Below are positions 34,059 to 46,469 of a stretch of DNA of 64,000 nt, piece after piece (position 1 is the first letter of the stretch; each line of letters opens with the position of its first letter). The position numbers and the translations under genes were made by a program. The stretch is from contig JAKMXF010000025.1 in assembly GCA_024704765.1 (NCBI GenBank), forward strand, positions 1-64,000, given 5' to 3'. The notes under the pieces were generated by a model. It was not told the origin of the DNA, searched no databases, and saw nothing but the letters and a program-made list of their open reading frames with translations. Source of the stretch: Oopsacas minuta. Lineage: Eukaryota; Porifera; Hexactinellida; Lyssacinosida; Leucopsacidae.

Positions 34059-34486
34059 GTAATACGAAATGATTTATGAATCTAAATATAGTTTTATTTA
34101 TTGGTGAATTGATATTCAGTTCAATAAATACGAAAACAGTGGTCAAAATTCACAGAATACATCAGATTATAAGATTATATGTTCTTTGCATAGTCTTGAT
34201 TTGTTGTGTTACGAGTTGAGTTGATGTATTTAGTTGTGTACCTCTCAAGTAGGCAGCAGAAGTTTTGAAGCTAGAATGACTCACATATATATTCTAGGTT
34301 AGATCATATTACCTTCACTTTTACTGTCATCAAAGTCTATTTCTATCGCCCTCCAATTTACCTTCCAACAATTTACAAATTTCATCATTATTTTGTTGAC
34401 ATGGGGCTTTGTATTATTACGAAAAACAGTATTATAGCTAAGCTATATTTAAGGAATCAAATATTACTAGACCTCTATTGTTGTAC

Positions 34487-37400
34487 CTATACTATAATCT
34501 TGTCTAAAATTTCTAAAACAGGTTCATAGTGATTACCTGTATATACAATATATATTGATCCATTAGCATTAGCGGGAGGCGGATTCAATACCTCATCGAA
34601 TGAAGAACCTTTGTCGGAAAATACATTCCAACTATTTCCAGTCTCTTTCATAAACACCCATATGTCAGTCTTAAATAGAAGCGCTGCTGTAAATAGTTCC
34701 AAATCTCCATCCCATACTCCATTGCCTTTGATGTTTGTTTTATTTATATAATCTATTGTGTTCCTATAAGTATTTGGGTATTTGTTAGTAATAAATTTTC
34801 CACATTTTTCTTTTTGCGAACTTGACATACTGTCTACAATGCATTTACGTATTATATGAGAATTATCTGGCGAACCTGACACGGAATATGCTAAGGAAGA
34901 AAATAAGCAGTTCCCATCTCCAGGAATATACTGAGTTCTGCTGGGTATATAATAATTCAACGGCCTGTTCATTTGACTATTAATATTATTTATTCCTAGA
35001 CTTACCCTGACATTAAGTAACGTGTTACAAATATCTAACTTTCCTGTGTGGGAGATGGGATTATAACATGGAAGATCATCATTTAAAGTGCACAATTCTA
35101 TTAGATCCAAATCTGTTATAATTTCAACGTTATTAACTGAGAGGACAACATCTGGGCTCGTATTTCTTACAGAATCTTTGTCAATATTCCTTTTTTTGTG
35201 TGGAATTACAAAATCAGAATTTTTTCTCTTATTATTAACTTTCCCTCCCGTTTTATGTACATTTATTGCTTCAAAAACTTTATCTACCCTACTTAGATTA
35301 GGATTGATGTAACTCTGTTGGCATTTACTTCTGCGACACCATTTTTCTTTGGAATTTTCTTCATTTTGTATTTCCAATTTCCTTTTCCTACTTTTAAATA
35401 TGTTGGTAGCCAAAGAATGAAATCCAAAATTAAATAATCAATTCTGTCTTTCACATATCCATACATTGTACGTATAAAATCGCCAGCTCTTAGGTTTACC
35501 TTCGTTTCTAAAATTGGATGTTTGACTATTCTGAACCAATTTTCTGCATTTGCATTACTAGCTATACACAGGTTTTCATTGCTCCTAGACAGTATAATTC
35601 CAGTCCAAAGAGGTACAATTGGCATATAATATGTCAGCAGATATTCTAAAACTTCCAGAGAATAACATGGATTTGATCGATTGCCTTTGTGAATTACATG
35701 ATCTGTGCAATTATTTTTTCTTAGAGTATCGAAATATCTACCAAATGGTGATTTACAACGATAAGTGGTAGGATTCTCTTTCGTATCAGTATCAAGTTCA
35801 TATTTTCCTTCGTTTCTAACTGTAATTCTATTTTACCCTCCACTAAATCGTTTAACTCTACTAAACTTGAACTGACAATTTCGGTTGAATGCTCAACAAA
35901 TAAAACATTACACAGTAATATGAAAAGTCGATTATTTCTCTCATCGTAATACTTCTCAAAATCGCAGCAAAGACATGTAGGATTAGTTGCTTTAGAGTTT
36001 TAACGATTTTGAATGTTTTTGACAAGTTCTGACTCAACTTATGCATTACGTGAGCAGAACATACATGAATTACAGTGAAGACATCCACATCAACCGATCT
36101 TTCGTCTGAATTTACATTTCTCCAACAACTCTCTAAATACCCTATAATATTAATTTTATTAAATGCGATACATGTGCTATGAATCAATGCCCAACTGTAT
36201 TCCATTTCCACTCTTGTTATAAATATTTCTTTGTGTAGAATTAACTTTGAATTCAAGTACCATTTGCTAAGGAAGTGGGTTATCTCAGCAGTTCCTTGGT
36301 CCGAACTTATCATTTCTGCTACAGGGATAGGTGAATGTGGTAGTCGGGATGTTGTAGTGTTAAAGCATAATAATAAATAGATTTAGTGCAAACTGAGGTT
36401 TACGTATATGGAACCTGTAGCATCCAAATGCAAAACTATATCTTTAGTTAAATATTTCAACACCTCTATCTGCCTCTTCATATATAGATGCATAATGAAG
36501 GGTTCCTTAACAAAATATTAAATGTAGCCAGGTGTTGGCTTTTCACTCAATAAGTTACTATAATATTCTTGAGTGATAGAAATATCTGTAATTAGATCAT
36601 TAGAAATCTATTAGATGGTATAGCTTCAGTTTTTATCTGTCTTAAGCATTCTTGAGACCTCAGGTTAGAAAATTACCTCTACAATATTCCATTGAGCTAC
36701 TTTGACAGTTGAACTGTTATGAAAAATATTTGTGACAGATGTGTGCTGAAGACTTTCTCCATAATTTTTCGCAAACTACCAGATGTATGACGTGCATGTA
36801 CAGTCTCTCCATCAGAATGTTGAAAGGAGAGTGAACCACTTACTACATATTGTATATTGATTGTATTCGTAGTTACAAGCTCGTCAACACAAAACTCAAA
36901 TTTGTAACAATTATAAAACTTGCATTCAGCAGATGCTCGAAAGTAGTGCGCATTTATTTTTCGGCTAGAAGACTTTTTAAACCAATAATTGTTAAATTTA
37001 AGAACACATGCTGGATATATTTTAGATATTTTATTGCTAAACACAGCTGTCCAATCTCCATTCAACATATCTCTACCTTGTAAATCGATAAAATGAATAC
37101 TATCCCATTCACCAATCTCAAGAAGAAATTCTCCATTGACGTTTGACTCTGGTGTCATAAGAAATACATCAGATTTATCAGATAACGGGGCTATTTGGTC
37201 ATTAACTGTATTTGAGATAATATTGTTGCATTTGATAGGATCTTCATCTTCAAAATCCTCATCAACAGGAAGATGAGGAGTATTTTTCAGAGCCAGGAGC
37301 TGGTGACAATCCGGGGAAATTTCTATTCCGCATATCCTAGCATTAATGCAATTAGTATAGAGAGCTTTAAATGCCTCAATACCAATACAGGAAAACTGGT

Positions 37401-37518
37401 CTCGCAATTTGATTACCCAATGAATAAATAAACTCATCTGATCTTTGGTCAGAAGTAAGTACTTATTCTCAAACAAAATAATTGATTTACAATTAATTTT
37501 ATGTATAACTATATCCAC
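34487..37518 (-). pseudogene. MULE-type transposase fused to an OTU-like protease domain
   Basis: 37518-36697: a region with WTAVFSNKISKIYPACVLKF, C-x4-C (ECKFYNC) and H-A-R-H, resembling the WRKY/GCM1 or FLYWCH DNA-binding fold of MULE transposases. Near 36440: L-H-L-D-A-T-G-S (first acidic residue). 36313-35861: EMISSDQGTAEITHFLSKW and VEMEYSWALIHSTCIAFN. Near 35740: SPFGRYF. 35625-35293: YYMPIVPLWTGIILSR and NAENWFRIVKH (likely last acidic residue). A 1-nt shift near 35410 joins this to 35413-34487, which holds SRTQYIPGDGNCLFSSLAYS (OTU catalytic D and C) and YTGNHYEPVLEIL (OTU histidine). The fragment at 17.1 kb runs across the corresponding join in one frame, so one fused protein is likely. 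Stops and shifts elsewhere inactivate it. Confidence 0.8.
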
Positions 37519-37774
37519 ATTAGCAACATGGCTGTCTGCTCAATGACTTGATGTTCATACTGACTTTATGGAAAATTATTTACGAATGAACTACACTGTA
37601 CAAATTCAATGCTTTCAAATTCTCAAAAACATTCGTAAGAATTTGGACTCCGATAACGGTAAAAGTTACAACCATCAATCCACAACTGAACCTGGTGATT
37701 GTTGTAATAATAATATTCGACTAAACTACTACTATCATTACATCCGCAAAGGTCGATACTGTATTGCTCATCTC

Positions 37775-38254
37775 TCAAATCATAGTAATGAGATGGGCCT
37801 GTGCAGCTGAAGACCAAATTACCATTAGCCTATCATCTAACAAATCCTGTTCAATTGACTCCAAACATATTCCTTCATGATTATCATGAAAAGAAGACGC
37901 AAATTCCAGGTAATGGACAATATATCGATAAATTGTGGCAGTTTGAAGAGATGGAATATCTTCTATTGAGAAAGAGTCGAGGCTATAACTCACAATCAAT
38001 GATTTTGTTGTACTTTGTTGAGTTGGTGGACATGGAGAAAGCGAGATACACGGTATGAAATCTATAGATGGCTGAGGCGAGACTGATAGATCCATTATTC
38101 GCTCGAATAACACACGTATATTGTGTGAATTATTTTTCCATTTCAAATAAATAGATTTTCGTTGAGCCAGATTATTGCGGCCATGTAGTTTTTTTACAAA
38201 TAATGCCCCAAATAGAATCACTAACGCTAGGACCAACAGAAAGTGAACTCGCAA
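37775..38254 (-). pseudogene. Upstream frame inside the MULE element
   Basis: An open frame of 159 codons upstream of the transposase. It starts with a hydrophobic stretch (LLVLALVILFGALFV) and then reads RKSIYLKWKNNSHNIRVLFE. It may be the N-terminal part of the same transposase, separated by frameshifts between 37518 and 37775, or simply part of the interior. The hydrophobic start could mimic a signal peptide but probably arose by chance. Function not assigned. Confidence 0.35.
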
Positions 38255-39134
38255 CCCCTTTGTATGAATTGAAAGTGGATTCGATATACAAAAGTAACAG
38301 CTGAAGGTCTCGTGGAACTAAAAAAGGAACATAAAGATACTATATGCGCCGTACTCACCAGAAAACCTGCTAAGATAAATCTAACTTTTGTTATAGCAAT
38401 TGATTATTACACATCAAGCACGTGTTCCGATGAGACGGAAATAATTTAAATAGGAGAAAGGAAGTTACATTTTGAAATATTGATTCCACTTGAAGTAATC
38501 AAACTATTTGGTTCCATTGAAGGAGGGTCGAAACGAAAGTACGATTCTAAATGTGGAGAAAATAATACAATCTTTCATATAGGGAAGAATGTAGATACCT
38601 TTTTCCTCGAATAGTAGGTAGCCTTTCTTCGAATAATCGCACCCCTGAAGGAACCTCGAAATATATTATAGTCCCGGAGTACTATTCAAGAAAAACTGTA
38701 TATTGAAAATAGACAACAAACCTAAGTCAATAAGACTTGTATTAGAGTTTGGAATTGTAGAATCGTGAAAGATTTTTTGATGAAAGTCATAAAAATAAAA
38801 GAGTTTGTTAATGAATGGATGAATTATAAGATAATATTGATACAAATACCAAAGGACTATTTCAAGAGGTTTATACTTCAGCAAAAGTGTTTTGATTTCA
38901 AATGGGGAAGTTATCATGTGAATATGTATATTATCAGAATGATTTCATGGTACATCTAATATTAGTTGATTAAGTCATTGAAATTTAGCAAATAATTCCG
39001 AATTATTCATTTCTACTAGACATTTAAACTTTGATTATTATCTAATCTATTTGGAATATATGGAAAGTAAATGCTATGGCATTAATTGAAAGTATATTCT
39101 GATCTTTGAGTAATTCATAATGAGTCAACTGAGA
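38255..39134. other. MULE interior, non-coding
   Basis: AT-rich interior between the gene and the right inverted repeat. It probably contains the promoter, which I cannot define. Confidence 0.5.
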
Positions 39135-39582
39135 TCAAACAGTTGATATTGCAGTAATCTATGTGCGTTACTATAGTTAGAATGTATTAGAATGTTTCAT
39201 TAAATTTGTGTGCTTAGTACAAATCTAATAGAGACTCGATTCTAACAAGCCAGTTTTCAAATGTAAATATCTCAAAAAGTTTTGCTTATTTTGCTATATA
39301 TTTTAAACACATAAACGTCCATACAGCAGGAATACATGCCCATGATTTCAGGAAAAAATAATTTATTTAAGTATACTAAATTCATATGTGAACTACTGCT
39401 GGTTAGATACACCAATTTCTATTAGAAAAAATTAAAGTTTATAAAATATAAATTTATTTTCAGAAAAGTCCGTATCTCTTCTTTCGAATGGCCTAAAAAT
39501 ATTTACATTCTGACTATGGGAAGTTGGTCAAATTAATGGTTGAAGTACTGCTGGCCGAATATTCAGCCAACTTCACACTCGT
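39135..39582 (-). repeat. MULE terminal inverted repeat, right
   Basis: Inverted partner of 33611-34058, with the outer edge at cttcacactcgt followed by the ATCTCTAGG duplication. Confidence 0.9.
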
Positions 39583-39591
39583 ATCTCTAGG

Positions 39592-40024
39592 GGAGTTGTT
39601 ATTGTAAAGAGGGGTTCTCGATCCCCTAAAATTCACTTTAATTACTCTGCGATCATCACAATCAAGGCTGCTCCACCTCTCGCGAGCTTCCGCCGGGACT
39701 GGTAACCGCACTGTGACTGATGGCTAACTAGTGGATCAAAGCTTCGAAAGAAATAACATTGGTAATCACGAAGTTGATCATAGTATCTTGAGTTGAGTTG
39801 ATGGGTCATGGAATAATCTTAATACCTCCAGGGATTGGGAGAGAATAGATAACACAACCCAGCATGGCCGGATTAGCCCATACGCCAATTACGCCTGGAC
39901 GTAGGGCCCCGTATCTTGGGGACAGAAAATATGTAATATAAATGTATTTACAGCCCTGGAACCGGAGCAATGGTATATCCAACCTGACCACTTCAATATT
40001 GTGTCTCCTAACTGCGATTTAGGT
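39592..40024. repeat. Spacer with a solo hAT-like end
   Basis: 39864-39925 reads catggccggattagcccata and then cgtagggccccgtatcttgg, related to the CAGTGCCGGATT terminus at 31325. No partner end was found. The rest is unremarkable. Confidence 0.4.
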
Positions 40025-40310
40025 AACATACTGTTTATATTCATAAATATAACAAATGAATTTATATATGATTAATTCAAAGTGTGATATCTGATTCAGC
40101 ATATTCAACATCTTTAGCCAAATTTTATTAACTCTGTACTTTCTGGTTGCCCCGATAAATAATTAATCATGCCACATCTCAGAATCGAGAATTTCGAATT
40201 CAATGCGACATTCCAGAAATACTTTCCTTGGCAACGGACAAACAGACTGGCAGATAAAAATAGCAATTTTACCTTGTAGATTGTCATTATAAATTCTATT
40301 AATTCATCAG
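40025..40310 (+). repeat. R1 dispersed repeat copy
   Basis: Unit with tatattcataaatataacaa, atctgattcagcatattcaa and ctttccttggcaacggacaa, collinear with 33290-33480. Confidence 0.65.
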
Positions 40311-42720
40311 TCTTCCTGACTTTAATTGGATTCGAGATCTAGAGGGCCACCTGTAGACCCCGCATAATTAATATTTCAGAAAGAAAGAAAAATTGTTTCT
40401 AGACAAGTTTTTTACGCAGAATATGAAAAATTCGCTTAGATGCAGGTTAAGTGTGGGTGAATTTTGACCATTATTATCAAAAACTCATCCTTATAATTTT
40501 ACACTATTTTGGCATATAATGTTATGATAATTTGCGAAAGTTGATCATTTTATTTTTCTCACACCTTGAGGTGTTAAAACTGTGCATTATTTTAATTTTA
40601 AAAATTATATGTCTGGAAGAGGATTTCTAATCAGCAACCTAGGTAGTAACATAAAAGAAGTCCAACAGCCTAGGTTTCTGGTGGTTAGTTCAGAGCAACC
40701 TATGAAATATCTTTGTTCTGAACTTTCACTCTAACATAGTATAGTTGTCCTTTGAAAGTCAATCTGATTTCGAAGAATATTCCACTGAAAATTCCTGGAT
40801 TTGATCGGATAGTATCTTGTTCTTTTGTTTGTATACTGTCTATTGTTATACTAAACTCATGGATATAATATACGACTGTATGTTTAATCCCCTCCCCTTA
40901 CACAATGCATGATCCCTGCAATAACAAATTTTTTCGAAGTACGGAGCCCTCCACATGAATTAATGAGCTCAAAGTTGGTATCGTTAGCATCTAATAGGGT
41001 AAGGTAGTTAGTAATAAACTCGACGATTTGACGACTTTATTATCGTTATACGTATAACTTTGTTCGTATTTATACATCGCTTATCCATCTAGTGTAGTTA
41101 AGTGGTTGTACATACATGATGGCACCTCAGGCAGGCCTTTCAAGTCTCACGGTTTTGAATAAATTTTACTGTCTCACCACGAGTAAAGACAAGTTAGGGG
41201 AACTCAAAGTTTGAGAGACCTGCACTTGTGAAAGTTTCCTACTTCGATATTTTTCGATTGGTTTTACTCTAAATATATATAGACTAGGACCAACCTCAAA
41301 CAGTAGTTAGTTCATCGCCGAAGAACAAGGGATTATTAATTATACACGCATATGCACAATAAACAACTAAAACCAAGGTTCTCAGCTCACACGATCTCGT
41401 TTTGTATCACACGACATCCACTGTAATAATGTGCCAATTATTACCATTACAAACTATAAGCCCACGATTTGGTCGGTTCTTGCTAATATGATTGGATCAT
41501 ATACATCACACGACCAACTACTATTCCTTTCCCGATAAAATTCAACTTCAAATTGAGAGCAATGCAATAATATTATATATAAGAATCAGATTTAAGTTTG
41601 GTATAACTCCCGGGTTAGTAACCAGCCATAAACGAGGAAGACGACCAAGTCTAATTAACCTGAAAGATATATAAGGAGGTTCGGCTTAATTAGAGTCAGC
41701 TGGCGATATGTGTAAACGAATTAGGCTGATACATTTAACTTGTGAACTCTGTTTTGTAATACTAAAAGTAATATTTTCAATAATTGTACCTGCTTATACA
41801 TGGCACTGTACTGTAATTCTCAATGTACACAAATAGCTAATAATATAAGTTGAATACAAATAAAAATGCATTATACTTAGAAGAATTATAACTTTAAATG
41901 AAAATGAATCTCTAAAGTATAAACATAACGGGCCTTGATTTATCCTTTACAAATTTCAACTAACAAATTTTGATTCTAATCATTGCTAATTGAAAGTATA
42001 TTCTAGCCTATTTCCTAAATTTGTAGTGTCTAAGATAATTGCAGTGTATGGTTATCAATATTTTCGTAACCATGTTGTTACATTGAATGCACAATTTTGT
42101 AACCAAGTTTTATACGAAAATATCCATAATTCTTATTATAGAATGATTTGTGAGTCATTCAACGTCAATCTAATCAGCGCAAGGAATTCATCCATACATG
42201 TTTAAATATTGTGTTATTTTTTGTAATCAGATTTACCAACATTTTGGTAAGGATGTATTATATAGTGATGACAAATAAATGCGAAAAATTTCAATGTTCT
42301 TTTTTCAAGCAGGGTATATGAAAAGTCATCGAATGTATTCGTAGCATATTTAGATGCAATTATAGGGATATTGAAATATCATAAAGTCAAAATTTTCAAA
42401 ATATTTGAGTGGAAATTTGCTTGAAAGGGTTTTAACAAAGAATTTCATAATCGAGATAGATTCAAATTAGGAAAAATTCTAGCAACAAAACGTAGAAAGG
42501 GCATGTTCTACGTATACATCTGGCTATTAAATAATGATAAATGATCACCCACATCTAACCTTAGCTATTATTGGGGTATCCCTTCTGTAATACATTTTAT
42601 GTATGTAAATTTAGGTGGGCACACATAAATTTCAGTTGCTAGTGTGTGAACTACTATTGTGGCTGACTATTATATGATCACTTCGTACAAGATTTTCCCA
42701 TTTCTATATTATAGTATAGT
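40311..42720. other. AT-rich non-coding stretch
   Basis: About 2.4 kb without a recognisable gene, transposon end or tandem repeat. The frames at 41492-41674 and 41990-42205 have no motif. Confidence 0.45.
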
Positions 42721-43930
42721 ACCGCGCTTCGCTTGCTATGTCGCTAGTCGAGAACTTTGTAACTTGGATTTAGCTTTAGTATGAAACAGCTAAATTATTA
42801 GTGTTTATAGTCACTACGTGCCTCGAGGTTAAAAATAGTGGAAATAGTACTCTTTTATTATCCATGACCCATCTAAATTTCAATTAATGGACTTCTGAGG
42901 TAATCCTAGAGCTGTTACCTAAATTTTGGTCATACCTCGAATATTATGATATTCTAAATCAATCGATATTCAGGAAATATTGATTTGTGTACAGTTATGA
43001 TGGTTCCATGATAAGGTTGAATTTGCCTAAATAATGACGTCAGGACAACTGACATATTAAGGGCTAATTGTAATTAAAATCTCAAACTTCTATCACCCAT
43101 ACTGTCTAACCAGTGATTAGTGTGATTTTTCGGAAATCCCAAAAGGTGACAATTATGTCGTAAATTTGTAATAGGCGTGAATTTTCGTCCAAGAGTCAAA
43201 ACAATCCGAGCCAGGCCAAAAATATCCCTGTATTCCAAAAATAATCCATTGTTGTGTTCCGTCACTATCTCCATTAAGTATTGTATATTTATACTATTAC
43301 AACGTAATTAATCTGTATGTATGTATGTGTGTGTGTATACGTGTTTGTATGTCCAGAACTGATTGAAGATTGTGGAAGACAGTCCTTATTTTGGATACAT
43401 AGGTATTTTAGGCCTGACTCGGACACTCTCGAGGCCTGGGCAGAAATTCACACGTATGACGAAATTATGACGTCATTGTCACCTTTCTGGATTTTCAAAA
43501 ATCATATTATTAACCACTGTTCAGCCAATATACATGTCAGAAATTTGAAATTTGAATCACAGGTGCCCCTCAAGTGTCAAATGGCGTGATATCATGATTT
43601 TGACCAAATGCAAACTCCTCATGGAATGATTACGTCATCATTACTTAACAAAAAATCAAAATTTCCTGAATTTTGATAATACTTGAGTCAAGAAGTGCCA
43701 AGATTATTAGCCAAAAGCCATGTAGCAGCTCCCGTGTATTAAAAGGATTATAGATAGACCATGAATAATATAATTTATAATAACTGCCGTTTTTAGCTCG
43801 AGGCGTGTAGTGCCTATTTTATCTCTTCGCGTTGTGACAAAAGCATCAAGAAATATAGATAATTCATACTTAAGCTAAATTGGAAGCACCAAGCAATCGC
43901 CTAGCGACCTAGCAAGCGAAGCACGCTAGC
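42721..43930. mobile_element. Foldback element, 1.2-kb palindrome
   Basis: The ends read gcgcttcgcttgctatgtcg (42724) and, inverted, gtgcttcgcttgctaggtcg (43922). Inner matches on both arms include tttagcttTAGTATGAA and cactac-tgcctcgag, and closer to the centre ggcctggctcgga near 43200 against ggcctgactcgga near 43410. Arms are about 550-600 bp. The centre carries (ATGT)n/(GT)n at 43311-43337. A partial arm recurs at 45778-45815. No coding capacity; flanking duplication undefined. Confidence 0.65.
43311..43345 (+). repeat. ATGT/GT microsatellite
   Basis: Short simple repeat (tgtatgtatgtatgtgtgtg) at the centre of the foldback element. Confidence 0.8.
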
Positions 43931-44722
43931 ATTAATATACTTTCAGATTAGTTGCGTTTAAATAGTATAGATTACCCTTTGATGTCAATTCAATTCCTAA
44001 TAGAACAATCTCAGGGGGGACATGGACAACCTGGCACCTCAGTAGATTCGCGCCTGGTTTGAGATCCTATTAACCATTCATTTCAATTTACAAACTAGCT
44101 AAATTCAACTGAAAACAAATCCAATGACAAATCTTTACAAAAGTTGAATAAAATTTAATCACATGGATTATATTATTATGTGTATAGAATTATAACATCT
44201 GGTTATTTTATTGAAATTTAATATCTCAGACATGTAGATCTCATCACAACCAAGTGAAGGGGTTCTATGTGGATTTTCGCCTCAGTCATCATCGTCCAAC
44301 CCGTCCTAGGTACAAAATCTTCAAGTTACTTTCTGACCATAAATATAGAAGACAATGATTAGGGCACTGCTGAAACGTTGCAAAGGTTCGTGTCCAGAGA
44401 TTCATTGTGAGCATGCATAATTTCTAACATTTATTAGTTCGGTGCAATGAAAATAAAATCATAATTGAGGTTTGTAAAACCTAAAAAATTGAGGTGTATG
44501 GAACAAAGTCAAATAGCACTTCTTACTCACAACTAAATTGCAGTTATACTTACATTCTTAATAACGTAACAGATATAATTAGGTAGCAAAAAAACACTAG
44601 AGTAGTTTAATTCTTTGATGTGATATACAAAGAAGAATTTGACACAATGTATTAAAATAAGTTAAAAATGGCACTAATAAATCACACTTGGGTAAAATAA
44701 AATATAACCCGCCAAGGAGAGG
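43931..44722. other. Non-coding spacer, likely 3' flank of the G-alpha gene
   Basis: No gene. The downstream side of the minus-strand G-alpha exon would include its 3' UTR here; no polyadenylation signal was assigned with confidence. Confidence 0.4.
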
Positions 44723-44913
44723 TTATAAGAGATGGGCTTTATTAAGATTGTCCTCGATTATTGCATTAAGGACCACTTGAAAAACGACTTCTATATTACT
44801 TGTATCAGTCGCAGTCGTGAAGTGAGGATAAACATATTTGTCTTTGTTGGAATTGCGCTCTTTAAATAGAGACTTGACATGTTCCCCTGCCAATCTAGGA
44901 TCACGATCTGGTC
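44723..44913 (-). CDS. Heterotrimeric G-protein alpha subunit, terminal coding exon
   Basis: Too short to appear as a long frame, but clearly a host gene. The minus strand reads GPDRDPRLAGEHVKSLFKER, then KYVYPHFTTATDTSNIEVVF, then VLNAIIEDNLNKAHLL and TAA at 44725-44723. This matches the end of G-alpha: the G-P-x-R-D-P segment, the (T)TATDT guanine-ring motif (TCAT in most members), the N-x-x-x-V-F helix and the alpha-5 helix that docks into receptors. A splice acceptor tattccttctag precedes GACC at 44913. The exon is 191 bp and starts in phase, completing a GGA codon. No stops or indels, in contrast to all the transposon genes here. The TTA variant occurs in G12/13-type subunits; the last residues H-L-L fit none of the standard Gs, Gi, Gq or G12 endings. 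Upstream exons were not found and may lie beyond 64 kb or be too short to see. Confidence 0.88.
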
Positions 44914-46090
44914 CTAGAAGGAATACTAATGGGTAATATTGTTTGTTAAATATTTGATATTGGAAATATGAGAAATGAAATGCATATAAAAAATATCAAT
45001 TTTCTAACAAATTCTTCCAAAAATACAATACATTCTCGCTATCAGAACAAAACTGTTCCAACCGCAAATAATTCGTATATCATATATCTTCGAGATGTAG
45101 ATCACGATATTTTAGTCCAATTTCAATATGTTAATGAATTGTTAAATTTAGATAGTCTAGTAACTACACATTCTTGCTAACTACAGAAATTCATCTAGTT
45201 CGATGTGGGACTATGCAATTTATATATGCTGAAACACATTTTGACACAGACACATAGGCGACAGTTTGTCATAATGAACAGAGTTCCCAGTGTATAGAAA
45301 TCGCATATTCCCACATCCGAACGAGAAAAATTCTGTAATTAGCCATGATGAACAGCTGCTAGATTATCTAAATAGAACAATATATTCCCACTTAAAAACA
45401 TAACTTGGACACATATAGTAATATACATCTTGATGATATCTTATGACTTTATAGTTATTGTTTCTCGCAAAATTCATGTATTTGTAAGAAATATGTGAAA
45501 ATAAAAATAAAATTAAGAAGTGTGATATAGGTTCAAGCAAAATCGTGTTAAAAAGCTATTTTTAGGGCCGATATGTGTAAAACTAGACTTGGCTAGCCGA
45601 GCGGCGTCGAACAAAGGTTCACTCCATGGAGTTGGGACAAATTATGAGAATGGAATTTTACCACACTATAGGGAAAGTATCCCCCCAATTTTTCGTTTGA
45701 TTGACTGGAATATATAGTTTAAATTACATAGTGCGAAATCATAAGCGATAACTATACTAATAAATCTTAATGTTAACTAGCGCTTCGCTTGCTAGGTCGC
45801 TGCGTGACACCTTTGGCATCAGGTTAGCTCAGGTATTTAACTGCTAAAATCGTGATGCTCTTGGCCGATACGCGAGCGGATATACATTTAGTTAGTTCTC
45901 AATCCTTCTACTGTCCCAAAAACCTATTATTGCGATACACTTTTGGAATACTGGCCATTATTTTAAATTATAAATGGATAGTTTATAATTCATATTTATG
46001 TAACTGCATTGAGTTAAACAATTTCTGTGTAATTAATTGTATTAATTGAATCTCTGTTCCCTAATGCGAACGAAGAATTGAGATGATATC
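44914..46090. other. Probable G-alpha intron sequence with repeat pieces
   Basis: No further exon recognised. 45778-45815 is a partial copy of the foldback arm (gcgcttcgcttgctaggtcg). 45580-45660 is GC-richer but unassigned. Confidence 0.4.
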
Positions 46091-46091
46091 C

Positions 46092-46135
46092 AGTGCCGTA
46101 ACTATATCTTGTGGGTCCCTAGCAAAATCAGGTTG
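46092..46135 (+). repeat. Solo hAT-like end
   Basis: CAGTGCCGTAACTATATCTT is a common hAT terminus. The matching opposite orientation occurs at about 31070, but no partner is local. Confidence 0.4.
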
Positions 46136-46469
46136 AAGCACAACTTAAGCAAATAATATATATTTCTAAATAATATAATAATTATTATCATTTGTTAGCT
46201 ATGGTGAAATTGGTTAGCAATTAAAAGACTAATTTAGAATGAGGTATCAAAACAAGTACATTGGAACTCGGATACGGAAAACACCTTCTGAAACAGAAAA
46301 AACAGTGTGTGTTATCTGATCAAAATGAATGGAATGAAATTTGTGGGTTATAGGGTGGCTTTTAAGTTCTGACTCATTATATATTGTAACTTTTTGAATA
46401 ACTTATTAATCTTTCATTTATCATTTTCATTATATATTTGAGTAAATATTTTGTAGACATAAACATTTT

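Larger units (their letters stand above)
33611..39582 (-). mobile_element. MULE-type element with ~450-bp inverted repeats and 9-bp duplication
   Basis: 33611-34058 and 39135-39582 are inverted copies of high identity, starting ACGAGGGTGTAGTTGGCTGA and ACGAGTGTGAAGTTGGCTGA. The nine bases ATCTCTAGG occur directly outside both ends (33602-33610 and 39583-39591). Long inverted repeats with a 9-bp duplication are the signature of the Mutator superfamily. Length 5972 bp. The single minus-strand transposase-OTU gene occupies the interior. Confidence 0.9.

Noticed and set aside
45580-45660. GC-richer stretch as a possible G-alpha exon
   Set aside because: Translation on either strand shows none of the G-alpha switch or P-loop motifs.
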